From the NCBI GenBank assembly GCA_000687655.1, contig JHWR01000014.1:1-64000 (forward strand): a stretch of 64,000 nucleotides of DNA. The letters run 5' to 3'. Source of the stretch: Lachnospiraceae bacterium YSB2008 (lineage in GTDB: Bacteria; Bacillota; Clostridia; Lachnospirales; Lachnospiraceae). Positions 8,086-17,020 of the stretch are shown one piece after another. The position numbers were made by a program, and so were the translations under genes. The notes beneath the pieces were generated by a model. That model ran no database searches, was not told the origin of the DNA, and saw nothing but the letters and a program-made list of their open reading frames with translations. The stretch's first letter is position 1. Each line of letters starts with the position of its first letter.

Positions 8086-9804
8086 TTACCTTTCTGTTTG
8101 GAATGCCACTTCCTTAAGCTGAACCTTCTCTGTTCCATGGTATATAAGATAAAGAGCATACACTCCATTTGGAACATTAACTTCAGCTGATATATCTTCC
8201 CATCTCATAGGATCATCACCGGCTTTGATATCCATGCGACATATAGATTGTCCGTCTATCTCAGTCTTAATCTCAAAATATGAAGCATCCTCCTTGATTC
8301 CCGTCTGCGTTTCCTTATTTCCTGATATTTCTCCATTTCCGGATGCTGCACCCTCTCCGCCTGATGCCCCATCACTGTCACTTCTTACATCGACTCTTGC
8401 CGGTCCATCAAAGCGCGGAACATTCTCATCACATTCAATTCGAGCTTTAATCCCTATAGAAGCTACATCCTTAAAGTCAAAGTATTTATAACCTATCAGA
8501 GTTCCGTCTGAAATCTCGGCTATGAACCTGTCATCTCCGATATTCGATACATTTGGAAATGATGTCTTGTAGATACTGTTACAGCCATGTGGCATGTAAC
8601 CGTTCGTTATATTGCAGGCGATCACTGCCGGGTAGCTTCCTTCAGCCTGAAGCGGCCCCCTGTTCAGTCCGCAGCTTGTTATCTCAACCTGCTTTATGCT
8701 TCCGTCTGCTTCTATCCTTATCTTCTCAGCACAGGCCTGCCTGCTGTAATCAGACTTATGTGTAAGCCTATGGTAAAAGACATACCAGTCACCCGCTATC
8801 TCTATGATGCTGCCGTGAGTAGTTCCTGTCATATTCAGTTTATCCTTAGTCTCGCGGCCATTATATCCTATATCACCATTGGAAACTATTGTTCCGCCAA
8901 AAACGAAATCTCTGTCAGGATAGTCACTTACTGCATAGCAGAGCTCGTGATTCTGCATTGATGAATATATGAAATAATACTTCTCTCCAACCTTTCTCAT
9001 TGAAGAGCCCTCGAAGAAAGGATGCTCTTCAAATGAAGTTCCCTTTACCTTATAAGGAATTATATGATGCGGTTCTTCTTTAACTGTCAGCATATCGTCT
9101 CCGAGTGTCAGCATTACCGGTCCCATTATACTATCCTTATAAGAAAGGATTTCTTCCTTCGTTCTTCCGAACATATCCATTTCCTGTTTTATGTACGATT
9201 CATTTTCCGTAAAATCAGGTTCTTCTTCGAAGCCGTACTGCGTGCCGTAAAAGAGTCTTATCACCCCATTGTCATTCATAACTGCGGGGTCAAAGCATAC
9301 ATATCTTTCCATAGGCGTCCCGTCTTTCTCACGGACAAAGCCCAGGAACTCATAAGGGCCTGCCGGCGCATCAGAAACCGCAACGCTTATCGGACCTACA
9401 TAACCAGCATATCCATATTCTCCACTCATCGAATAATAAAGATAATACTTCCCGTCATTTCCCTGTACAACATCAGGTGCGTACATATATAAATATTCAT
9501 TCTCCCCAGTTCCCTGAACATCAGCACCATTCATCAGGGCAGCAATTCTTTCCTTCTCGGAGAGCAGTGGCTTCCTGCCGTACTGCGGATCCTGCGCAGC
9601 CCTGTAGATCACACCTTCATATCTCCAATCCGTGAGATCATCAACCGAAGCTGAATATGTCACATAATCCAGCATGCAGAAGGTATGACCACCCTCCTTA
9701 TCATGAGAGCCGAATATATAAACTCTGTCGCCGAACACATGTGGTTCACCGTCCGGCACATATTCATTCATGGGTAAAAATGGATTGAACGCCTGTTTCT
9801 TCAT
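8086..9804 (-). CDS. glycoside hydrolase family 43 protein
   Basis: 572 residues, no signal peptide, so likely a cytoplasmic arabinofuranosidase or xylosidase-type enzyme. The N-terminal NPFLPMNEYVPDGEPHVFGD contains the GH43 catalytic Asp. MYAPDVVQ holds the pKa-tuning Asp and FFEGSSMRKVG the catalytic Glu. The C-terminal third is a beta-sandwich-like accessory domain with a Gly/Ser/Glu-rich insertion at about 474-507. I chose the ATG at 9804 because GGAGAAGGAAT precedes it; a start 36 nt earlier has no ribosome site. It overlaps the end of the sulP gene by 41 bp. Its place inside a cobalamin cluster has no evident functional reason. Exact substrate unknown. Confidence 0.85.
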   Translation of the reverse strand: MKKQAFNPFLPMNEYVPDGEPHVFGDRVYIFGSHDKEGGHTFCMLDYVTYSASVDDLTDWRYEGVIYRAAQDPQYGRKPLLSEKERIAALMNGADVQGTGENEYLYMYAPDVVQGNDGKYYLYYSMSGEYGYAGYVGPISVAVSDAPAGPYEFLGFVREKDGTPMERYVCFDPAVMNDNGVIRLFYGTQYGFEEEPDFTENESYIKQEMDMFGRTKEEILSYKDSIMGPVMLTLGDDMLTVKEEPHHIIPYKVKGTSFEEHPFFEGSSMRKVGEKYYFIYSSMQNHELCYAVSDYPDRDFVFGGTIVSNGDIGYNGRETKDKLNMTGTTHGSIIEIAGDWYVFYHRLTHKSDYSRQACAEKIRIEADGSIKQVEITSCGLNRGPLQAEGSYPAVIACNITNGYMPHGCNSIYKTSFPNVSNIGDDRFIAEISDGTLIGYKYFDFKDVASIGIKARIECDENVPRFDGPARVDVRSDSDGASGGEGAASGNGEISGNKETQTGIKEDASYFEIKTEIDGQSICRMDIKAGDDPMRWEDISAEVNVPNGVYALYLIYHGTEKVQLKEVAFQTER

Positions 9805-11566
9805 ATTCCTTCTCCGAATCCTCACCGAATGCCCATTCAAGCTCGGTGATCTGTTTTGTATTTGGATGTACTTCTCTGTCTTCAGATTTAATAACCTTGT
9901 ATGGTTTTTCTATTCCCGAGGCTTTGAGTGCATATGCTATCCGAAGCCTTACCGCTCCATTCTGGATAAGCTCTTTTGCTCCGAAATTCTTGAGCTCCGT
10001 ATTCACCCTGCTGACATGACCCGCAAGGTAAAAGTCTATTCCCTTTTCTTTATACTTTCTATAAAGGAGAAGCAGTCTCTGAGCCGCAGTCACATCTACA
10101 TTTCCTATTCCTGCAGCATCTACAACTATCACCTTTGTATCATCTTTTACTGCCTCCGAAAGTTCCTCCTGGAACTGGCCTATAGTCGCGTAGAAGAGAG
10201 CTCCCGTGAATCTGTATATGACCACTCCTTCTATAGGGTCATATGCTCCGCCCTCTTTGATCGTATGAAATCCGTCATCTGCTTCTGAAACACCAAGAAA
10301 GGCTGTGGCCGGTTTGGTCTGCCTTACTATAAAGGTCGCAGCCGAAAGAATGATTCCGACCAGAACTCCGTATATGGTTCCAAGCAGCAGAACCGAAAAG
10401 AATGCCGCATAGAATATAAGGAATTCCGCCTTATCTGCCTTTCGAAGCTTCATAGAGAGTTCGAATTCAAATGTACCGATAAGTGCTGAAATAACTATCG
10501 CAGTCAGTACCGGAATCGGAAGATATCCTATGAATCCTGTTCCGAAAAGCAGTATGAAAAACATCGCAACTCCCGCGACGATCGACATCACCTGTGATTT
10601 AACTTTATACTGATCCGCAATCCCCGTCCTTGAAACACTTCCATTTACCGGGCAGCAGCCTGTCAGACATGCAGCCATGTTACATATGGAATATGTCAGA
10701 ACTTCCCTGGAAGGCTTTATCTTATCATCATATTTCAGCCCGATATTACTTGTAGCAAGCAAGGTTTCCGACATTATCACAAGAGCTATGGTAAGGCTTG
10801 GAAGCAGGATTGCTTCATAGTTTTCCGGAAGCACAGTTATATCAGGAAAAGAGAACTTCGGAAGTCCTCTTGCAACCTTTGGGAGCATTTTTATGCCATA
10901 ATTCTCAAGATGAAATGCATATGAGATTATCGCCGAAAGCACCATTATGATAGCCTGCATAGGAATCTTCGGTGCCAGTTTTTTCATGATAAGTATAACT
11001 GCTACAGTGAGGACTCCGATGACGAAGCTTAGCACATGGAAGCCCTCCACCATTTCCTTCACTATATGTACCACGAGTTCTATAAGTTCACCTCTTCCGG
11101 CATTACCGCCGAAAAGCTTCGGAATCTGCATGGTGATTATCGTAACACCTATTCCCGTTATGAAGCCTCCCATAACCGGTTCAGATATGAATTTTAAAAT
11201 CTTATCAGCTTTAAGGAAATAGAATAAAAGAAGCCATAACGACACAAGGAGAGTTATGACAGGTACGATGCGGACAGCCTCTTCGGATGATGACGCTATG
11301 GAAAGCGTTCCGAGTATTCCGCCCACAAGAGCCGCAGGAGCCGCATCTACGCCGAACACAAATCTCGGAGAAGTGGTCATGAACCCGAATATGATTATCG
11401 GAAGAAGTGACCCATAAAGTCCGTATATTGCAGGGAGTCCGGCTACAAGAGCATATCCCATAGATATAGGAATGGACACGAGTGCGATTATGATTCCGGT
11501 CAGGACATCCTGCCCGAAGTATTTGACATTATAATCCTTTGTGAACTTGTTCACCCCAAAAAACAC
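9764..11566 (-). CDS. SulP family anion transporter with STAS domain
   Basis: 600 residues. N-terminal GIIIALVSIPISMGYALVAG and about ten to twelve hydrophobic helices to roughly residue 420 are the SLC26/SulP membrane domain. The C-terminal STAS domain follows (GVVIYRFTGALFYATI, then VIVVDAAGIGNVDVTAA with the conserved DxxG-type loop). Families transport sulfate, bicarbonate or dicarboxylates; the substrate cannot be told here. The start is a GTG with only a modest ribosome site (ATATGGGGT). It lies 16 bp from cbiC and overlaps GH43, so it is probably cotranscribed with the cob genes. A role in cobalt or sulfate supply is speculative. Confidence 0.88.
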   Translation of the reverse strand: MFFGVNKFTKDYNVKYFGQDVLTGIIIALVSIPISMGYALVAGLPAIYGLYGSLLPIIIFGFMTTSPRFVFGVDAAPAALVGGILGTLSIASSSEEAVRIVPVITLLVSLWLLLFYFLKADKILKFISEPVMGGFITGIGVTIITMQIPKLFGGNAGRGELIELVVHIVKEMVEGFHVLSFVIGVLTVAVILIMKKLAPKIPMQAIIMVLSAIISYAFHLENYGIKMLPKVARGLPKFSFPDITVLPENYEAILLPSLTIALVIMSETLLATSNIGLKYDDKIKPSREVLTYSICNMAACLTGCCPVNGSVSRTGIADQYKVKSQVMSIVAGVAMFFILLFGTGFIGYLPIPVLTAIVISALIGTFEFELSMKLRKADKAEFLIFYAAFFSVLLLGTIYGVLVGIILSAATFIVRQTKPATAFLGVSEADDGFHTIKEGGAYDPIEGVVIYRFTGALFYATIGQFQEELSEAVKDDTKVIVVDAAGIGNVDVTAAQRLLLLYRKYKEKGIDFYLAGHVSRVNTELKNFGAKELIQNGAVRLRIAYALKASGIEKPYKVIKSEDREVHPNTKQITELEWAFGEDSEKEYEETGVQSIFTHE

Positions 11567-11582
11567 CCCATATCAGTAGTAG

Positions 11583-12230
11583 TTACAGCTTGCGCCCCGT
11601 CACTTCGTAGAGCAGTGCATTTACAGCTGCCGCCGCGATATTGCTTCCGCCCTTTCTTCCCGCATTGATTATAAATGGAATGCTCGTTTCCATTATAAGC
11701 TCTTTGGCATACACAACATTTACGAAGCCTACAGGAACCCCAATAACGAATGCCGGAACGTACATTCCGGTATCATACATTTCCCTGAGCTTTATAAGTG
11801 CCGTCGGAGCATTTCCTACAGCAAATATCACAGGCTTATCCATACGGGCCGCCCTCTCCATACTGACCTCTGCACGGGTCACGTTCCTTTGTTTTGCTTC
11901 TTCCGCAACATCCGGATCAGCCATGAAGCAGTGAACTGATATGCCCAGCTTGGACAGAGCAACTTTATTAATACCGGTCTTAGCCATATTGGTATCAGTA
12001 ACGATATCTGCGCCGGATTTAAGAAGAGCGGTACATTTATCCCATGCATTTTCAGAAAAACGAAGAGTCTCTGCATATTCAAAATCAGCACTGGTATGAA
12101 TCAGCCTTTTGATAAGCGGAGCCTCCTTTTCAGGAAGAGTCACACCCATCTCATGCAGTTCATTTTCTATGATCTCAAAACTCTTTTTCTCTATATCTTC
12201 AGGTTTTTCAATAATAATCCTTTTTTCCAT
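11583..12230 (-). CDS. cbiC: cobalt-precorrin-8 methylmutase (CbiC/CobH)
   Basis: 215 residues. It moves the C11 methyl to C12, giving cobyrinate. IKRLIHTSADFEYAETLRFS carries the catalytic His of the family. VTDTNMAKTGINK, FAVGNAPTALIKL and the C-terminal GRKGGSNIAAAAVNALL are all CbiC signatures. It is about the family's usual length. It is 22 bp downstream of the cobD-type gene and upstream of sulP, so the cob operon continues across the two intruding genes. Confidence 0.95.
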   Translation of the reverse strand: MEKRIIIEKPEDIEKKSFEIIENELHEMGVTLPEKEAPLIKRLIHTSADFEYAETLRFSENAWDKCTALLKSGADIVTDTNMAKTGINKVALSKLGISVHCFMADPDVAEEAKQRNVTRAEVSMERAARMDKPVIFAVGNAPTALIKLREMYDTGMYVPAFVIGVPVGFVNVVYAKELIMETSIPFIINAGRKGGSNIAAAAVNALLYEVTGRKL

Positions 12231-12252
12231 GAGTGTCTTTCCGTAAGTCTGA

Positions 12253-13302
12253 TCAGAATATTAAACGAAGAAGTGCGTCCGACTGTTCTCTTCTGCTGAC
12301 AGCAATTCTGAAATACCTGTATCCAAGTCCGGTATAGTTACTGCAATCTCTTATCAGCATTCCATCCTCCAGAAGCTTATTGGCAAGCTCCGGATCATCA
12401 TAATAAATCAGCACATAATTTGAATCACTTGGATATACCTTGATTTTCTTTTTATCCAACTCAGTCTGAAGATACTCTCTCTCTTCTCGGATAAGTTCTC
12501 TTGATATCTTGAAATAGGCTGCCACCTCGTTAGGATGATCTGCAATAACTGATATGATCTTCGAAGCCATTCCCGAAATATTCCATTCAGGAAGCGCTCT
12601 CCTGATACGAAGGTTATAGCTCGGATTCTTTACAACTGCATAACCTACTCTGGCACCCGGAATCGCAAAGCACTTGGTAAATGCTCTGAGAATTATAAGA
12701 TTAGGATAAGTATCCTGAAAATGTACCGCTGACTCGCCGTCAGTCATCTCAATAAAGCATTCATCCAGAAGAACCGGTACACCTCTTGACTTCTTCAGTA
12801 TCCCCTCCAGAATCTCCGGATCATAAAGCAGTCCCGTAGGATTATTCGGATTTGACAGTATTATCATTTCCGCATCTTTTGGAATGTTGTCCAGTATATC
12901 CTCTGTGACCGCGAAATCTTTTTTCTCATCAAGCACATAATATGAAACACGTTTTCCGTCAAGAGCCCTCTCATATCCGCGAAATACCGGAATCGGCATG
13001 AATACCTTATCCGGTGAAAGTGCATGTAAGCATGCCATGATAAGCTCTGACGCTCCATTTCCGGGTATTATGTCAGAAGCTGACACAGTAGTATCTCCGG
13101 AAAGTGTATTATTCAGATAAGATGCTATACCCTCTCGTTCTTTTTCATATTCATAGTCAGGATATAAACTGAGAAAATCCGTCGTTGAAATGAAAAAAGC
13201 ACGCAGTTCATCCTTAAGGAATCCCGGCATGCCAAGAGGGTTCAAATTCACTGAGAAATCATAGTCAACTATATTTCTATATACATCTCCTCCGTGAACC
13301 AT
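12253..13302 (-). CDS. cobD: threonine-phosphate decarboxylase-type aminotransferase (CobD)
   Basis: 349 residues, PLP-dependent fold type I. It would make aminopropanol phosphate from threonine phosphate for the nucleotide loop. N-terminal HGGDVYRNIVDYDFSVNLNP is typical of CobD. ILSNPNNPTGLLY, LLDECFIEM and the PLP lysine in RAFTKCFAIPGARVGY are visible. Histidinol-phosphate aminotransferases look similar, but the HGG start and the B12 setting favour CobD. The ATG follows AGGAGGGGGAAT. It lies between cbiB and cbiC. Confidence 0.9.
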   Translation of the reverse strand: MVHGGDVYRNIVDYDFSVNLNPLGMPGFLKDELRAFFISTTDFLSLYPDYEYEKEREGIASYLNNTLSGDTTVSASDIIPGNGASELIMACLHALSPDKVFMPIPVFRGYERALDGKRVSYYVLDEKKDFAVTEDILDNIPKDAEMIILSNPNNPTGLLYDPEILEGILKKSRGVPVLLDECFIEMTDGESAVHFQDTYPNLIILRAFTKCFAIPGARVGYAVVKNPSYNLRIRRALPEWNISGMASKIISVIADHPNEVAAYFKISRELIREEREYLQTELDKKKIKVYPSDSNYVLIYYDDPELANKLLEDGMLIRDCSNYTGLGYRYFRIAVSRREQSDALLRLIF

Positions 13303-13358
13303 ATTCCCCCTCCTACATCATTTATTATCTTCATATTAATTAAAAATCTTCTTACTGA

Positions 13359-14411
13359 TTAAAACAGAGTTGCTATTATGAATACCAATGTGAGCACCAG
13401 AAGACCTGCCGTGATAAATGTCCATGAGGCATATCCGGATATATCATTTGCTCTCTCGATATCTTTTATTCCGGGCTGTCTTATAGGATCACCTATAGTA
13501 GGTTTCTCAACCAACACTCCGCCATAATATGCATCACCCAGGAGCTCAAGTCCAAGTGCTCCTGCCATAACGCTTTCAGGATGTCCTGCATTCGGACTGG
13601 AACTTCTCTTAGCATCTCTCTTATAGATCAGCTTAGCGTTACGTGTATCAAATACATCCTCATCTTCTCTGAACTTTTCAAGAAGACTTGTTGCAAATAT
13701 CATGAAATATGCAGTCAGTCTTGCCGGAACGAAATTAAGGATATCATCCAGCTTAGCAGCAGTCCTGCCAAAATCTATATAATCTTCATTCTTATAACCT
13801 ATCATCGAATCCATGGTATTCACAGCCTTGTAAGCCATACCAAGAACCGGTCCGCCTATAATAAGATAAAGGAGCGGTGCGATAACTCCGTCAGAAGTAC
13901 TTTCAGCTACAGTCTCGATAGTTGCTTTCATAATAGCTTTACCTGAAAGCCTTTCTGTATCTCTTCCCACTATCATTGAAAGTGCTTTTCTTGCATCTCT
14001 TATATTCTGCTTAGCTTCAGCAGCAGCACCTCTTTTTTTGTTACGTGAATACTTCTTGAGCTCACGTGAAACCTTCATGCTTTCTACACGAAGATCCTTC
14101 TTTGCAATACAGAAAAATCCGAGGATTCCCTCGATAACGACTCCGAGTATCGGATGAATGATATACCCCAGAACTATAAGAACCAGTGAAGCCAATATGG
14201 TTACAGCAAGGACAATAAGTGCTGTCGTCAGTCCACCCTTCCTTCTGCTGTTTCCGCTTCCGGTATTGTACTTAGCGTCAAAATGCTCTATCAGTTTCCC
14301 TATGAGCTGTACCGGATGCGGTATGCTTCTTGGATCCCCGAACACTGTATCCAGACCGACCGCGATGATAAGCCCGAGAATATGATAAAAAACTAATGCG
14401 TAAAAACTCAT
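13359..14411 (-). CDS. cbiB: adenosylcobinamide-phosphate synthase (CbiB)
   Basis: About 350 residues. An integral membrane enzyme that attaches aminopropanol phosphate to adenosylcobyric acid. Seen: GLDTVFGDPRSIPHPVQLIG near the N-terminus, then hydrophobic helices, the AESTSDGVIAPLLY segment and AYKAVNTMDSMIGYK, all CbiB landmarks. The C-terminus ends in a membrane helix. I use the ATG at 14411, just after the cobC stop; a GTG at 14435 would add eight residues overlapping cobC but has no ribosome site. Confidence 0.93.
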   Translation of the reverse strand: MSFYALVFYHILGLIIAVGLDTVFGDPRSIPHPVQLIGKLIEHFDAKYNTGSGNSRRKGGLTTALIVLAVTILASLVLIVLGYIIHPILGVVIEGILGFFCIAKKDLRVESMKVSRELKKYSRNKKRGAAAEAKQNIRDARKALSMIVGRDTERLSGKAIMKATIETVAESTSDGVIAPLLYLIIGGPVLGMAYKAVNTMDSMIGYKNEDYIDFGRTAAKLDDILNFVPARLTAYFMIFATSLLEKFREDEDVFDTRNAKLIYKRDAKRSSSPNAGHPESVMAGALGLELLGDAYYGGVLVEKPTIGDPIRQPGIKDIERANDISGYASWTFITAGLLVLTLVFIIATLF

Positions 14412-14415
14412 CTCT

Positions 14416-15048
14416 TCACACCATAATGCTTTCACTTATTATTTTGCTTGTCAGCAGCTGATAGCTGCCATCTCTATATGATAACGAAAGTCTGATACCT
14501 TCACCATTTTCTAACATAAAATCATACATATCCCTGCCTGTAAGCATTGATACTATGACCATGATATTGCCGCCATGGAGCACTGCTGCTCCGGGCACCG
14601 ATCTCTGACCTGAGCCCCCTGCCTGTGAGGCAATGATCGTGAGGCATTTTCTGAACCCTTCCAAAGTCCTCCTTCTGAACTGACTCAGACTTTCTCCATT
14701 TGGAAAATCAAGAGTTCCTCCGGAATCGATCCATTTCTGATAATCAGGATTACTGCTAAGTTCTGCAGCAGTCTTCATTTCAAAATCACCGAAATCGATC
14801 TCTGTCCATTCATCTATAATATACGGTCTCGTATTGGGGAACATTCTCTCAGATGTCTCGAGACATCTCTTCATCGGCCCCGAGAATACTATAGTATCTG
14901 CCGGCACCTTTGCCCTGTGAAGCATCACTCTTCCGTCATGCGACAGACTGACATCTGTACGTCCCAGATACCTCTTCTCTTCATTTGCCGAAGTTTTCCC
15001 ATGTCGAAAAAGATAAAGATCTATGATTATCTCCGAACAATACTCCAT
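14416..15048 (-). CDS. cobC: alpha-ribazole phosphatase-type histidine phosphatase (CobC)
   Basis: 210 residues. N-terminal LYLFRHGKTSANEEKRYLG carries the RHG phospho-histidine motif of the phosphoglycerate-mutase fold. FSGPMKRCLETSE and EIDFGDFEM follow in order, and the C-terminal VLHGGNIMVI supplies the second His. The setting among cobU, cobS and cbiB points to alpha-ribazole phosphate dephosphorylation rather than a general phosphatase. A short Gly/Ser/Gln-rich loop (SQAGGSGQRS) before the second His motif is unusual. The ATG has AGGTGTTGAC upstream. Confidence 0.88.
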   Translation of the reverse strand: MEYCSEIIIDLYLFRHGKTSANEEKRYLGRTDVSLSHDGRVMLHRAKVPADTIVFSGPMKRCLETSERMFPNTRPYIIDEWTEIDFGDFEMKTAAELSSNPDYQKWIDSGGTLDFPNGESLSQFRRRTLEGFRKCLTIIASQAGGSGQRSVPGAAVLHGGNIMVIVSMLTGRDMYDFMLENGEGIRLSLSYRDGSYQLLTSKIISESIMV

Positions 15049-15087
15049 GTCAACACCTGTTCTGTCTCCGCAATGATACTTAAAATC

Positions 15088-15510
15088 TTACTTGATCCTA
15101 AGCGGAACACCACACTCAATAATATATACTTCTTCAGCCTTATCGGCAAGTCTATTCATGCATCTTCCGTTTATCTCACGCCATGAATCCAGGAATCTGT
15201 CTATGGGAACCACTCCGGATCCCAATTCACAGCCTATGATTATAAGACGGTCCATAAGTTCTTCTCTCTGCAGAGTTTCCAGGAGCTTTTTAGCTTCGTC
15301 ACTGTAATCGCCCAGTTCACATACACTCTGCATCATGTCCCTGATCACAAGCTGAAAATCATCTATGAGTATATATCCTGATCCACAGACCCCGGGCAGT
15401 TCAGAAATCAATCCGAAATAGTTTCCTCCCGAGAAGGCCCTGACTATATCATATTTATTTGTCACATACTCTGTCTTTCCGGAAGAACGTCCGCCTGTAT
15501 ATATGATCAT
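15088..15510 (-). CDS. short CobU-like P-loop protein
   Basis: 140 residues. P-loop GGRSSGKTEYV (6-16) plus a CobU-type C-terminus (IDRFLDSWREINGRCMNRLA, then EVYIIECGVPLRIK) identify it as a relative of adenosylcobinamide kinase/guanylyltransferase. Compared with the full CobU at 16340-16933 it lacks the ATM...RKHR segment that carries the His of guanylylation, so it is probably at most a kinase. It is about 40 residues shorter than CobU. It lies between cobS and cobC, in the same direction. A second, short CobU in a B12 operon is uncommon; whether it has a distinct job is unknown. Confidence 0.75.
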   Translation of the reverse strand: MIIYTGGRSSGKTEYVTNKYDIVRAFSGGNYFGLISELPGVCGSGYILIDDFQLVIRDMMQSVCELGDYSDEAKKLLETLQREELMDRLIIIGCELGSGVVPIDRFLDSWREINGRCMNRLADKAEEVYIIECGVPLRIK

Positions 15511-15550
15511 TTCATTTCATCCTTTGTGCGATAATACCTCTTCACTGAAA

Positions 15551-16324
15551 TCAGAAGTACGTTCCGATCGTCTCTGCCAGAGTAATCCCGATAATCATCA
15601 GGAGTTCAGATATACATACGAAATATCCTGCCAGATCGCCGGTTATACCGCCAAATTCTTTGTAACTCATATGTCTGTAATAATATATAGCTATAAATGC
15701 ACCGACAGCCATTCCTGCAGCCGCAAAGCTGTCTATAAGTAATGCCGCCACCAGTCCGATAACAGCTATAATACTGAGAGTGACCGTGACTGCCTTCTTC
15801 GAAGAAGCCTGTCTCACCATATCAAGACTGCCTGTTTCTTTCGCCATCCTGAAGTAGAGAAGTGAAAGTCCGCTGAGCGCTCTCGAAATAACGAAACAGA
15901 TTCCCATGACTATGATGCTTCCCGTCTCTCTGATAGTAGAAACTGCCGCTATATATATCATGTAATAAAGTGCGAGCATTATAACTGAAAATGCACCGAT
16001 GTGAGGATCGGAAAGTATCCTCAGCCTTTCTTCACGATTACCGTAGGATTTGACCGCATCCATGGTATCCATGAAGCCATCGACATGGTACCCTCCTGTT
16101 ATGATGATCGGGATTGCCGCTGTAACAAGAGAATATGCCAATACATTTATCCCCATGACCCCGGCAAAAATGCACCATAATGATGTACATACACCTATAA
16201 TCACTCCTATAACAGGAAAGAAGCAGAGTGAATACTTGATATCACTCTTCTTCCATTCAAAATAAGGTACCGGCACCCTTGAATATGTTGAAAATGCTAC
16301 CGCCATAGCACGCAGTATAGTCAA
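15551..16324 (-). CDS. cobS: adenosylcobinamide-GDP ribazoletransferase (CobS)
   Basis: 257 residues, several membrane helices. CobS joins alpha-ribazole (phosphate) to adenosylcobinamide-GDP. The Asp-rich GGYHVDGFMDTMDAVKS signature for metal and substrate binding is present, as is FSTYSRVPVP near the N-terminus. The start is TTG, with AGAGGACTGAAGCA upstream; the resulting N-terminus matches the family better than the ATG 18 nt later. It is 15 bp downstream of cobU. Confidence 0.93.
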   Translation of the reverse strand: MTILRAMAVAFSTYSRVPVPYFEWKKSDIKYSLCFFPVIGVIIGVCTSLWCIFAGVMGINVLAYSLVTAAIPIIITGGYHVDGFMDTMDAVKSYGNREERLRILSDPHIGAFSVIMLALYYMIYIAAVSTIRETGSIIVMGICFVISRALSGLSLLYFRMAKETGSLDMVRQASSKKAVTVTLSIIAVIGLVAALLIDSFAAAGMAVGAFIAIYYYRHMSYKEFGGITGDLAGYFVCISELLMIIGITLAETIGTYF

Positions 16325-16339
16325 TGCTTCAGTCCTCTT

Positions 16340-16933
16340 CTATGTTTCTTTATATGTCACAAATGGAGTTCCATCGTTCAATGATCCTTTGATACATATA
16401 GGAATTCCAACTACTGTTTTTACAACAATATCAGCCATCTCAGCAAGTTTTCGGTTCAGATAACCAAGTCTTTCTATATAGTCCAAAGTACTCTCGCCAT
16501 AATCCATGCCGTCTCTGGATATATCACCTGTGACTATAACAAGGTTACCTGAGCTGTCTCTGAGTCTCGAAATGTCAGTTATTATCCTTTCGATAATATC
16601 GTTCGGACTTTTATTAATTTCATCTGTCTGAGTATTATTTGCTGAATCAGATACAGTAAACATGTGATTTGCCAGAAGATTCGGTATGTCTTCTATGAGG
16701 TATGTTGCATGGCTTTCAACAGTAATCCTGCCAAGTTCCATATCCTCTTCAATGGTAATGAAACCTTTACCTTCACGTGAGGCGCGATGCTTTCTGATCC
16801 TTGCCATGTTGTAAGGTTCCTGCATCATGGTCGCGATATAATATTTAGGAGCATCCCCCGCAAGTCTTATGGCACTTTCTTCGGCATATTCCGACTTACC
16901 GCTTGCGCTGCCTCCTGTAACTAATATCATCAT
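16340..16933 (-). CDS. cobU: adenosylcobinamide kinase / guanylyltransferase (CobU)
   Basis: 197 residues. P-loop VTGGSASGKSEYAE (5-18), then YIATMMQEPYNMARIRKHR with His49 as the guanylylation residue, and the C-terminal LGYLNRKLAEMADIVVKTVV, GIPICIKG tail. All bifunctional CobU landmarks are there. An Asn/Thr/Asp-rich insertion (about 95-111) separates the two halves. An internal promoter candidate lies at 16981-17009. It can carry out both kinase and GMP transfer steps, unlike the short paralogue 0.8 kb downstream. Confidence 0.9.
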   Translation of the reverse strand: MMILVTGGSASGKSEYAEESAIRLAGDAPKYYIATMMQEPYNMARIRKHRASREGKGFITIEEDMELGRITVESHATYLIEDIPNLLANHMFTVSDSANNTQTDEINKSPNDIIERIITDISRLRDSSGNLVIVTGDISRDGMDYGESTLDYIERLGYLNRKLAEMADIVVKTVVGIPICIKGSLNDGTPFVTYKET

Positions 16934-16980
16934 GTCCTATATCCTAACAACTTGTCTTCATCCACACAAATACACCATAT

Positions 16981-17009
16981 ATAATAAAACAAAACCAGGT
17001 GTTACGCAA
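16981..17009 (-). promoter_or_regulatory. candidate internal promoter before cobU
   Basis: On the minus strand TTGCGT (17009-17004), a 17-nt spacer and TATTAT (16986-16981) lie in the 87-bp gap between cobT and cobU, the widest gap in this half of the cluster. There is no hairpin or B12-box-like sequence in the gap. The hexamers are imperfect, so this is a candidate only. Confidence 0.35.
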
Positions 17010-17020
17010 TGAAATACACT

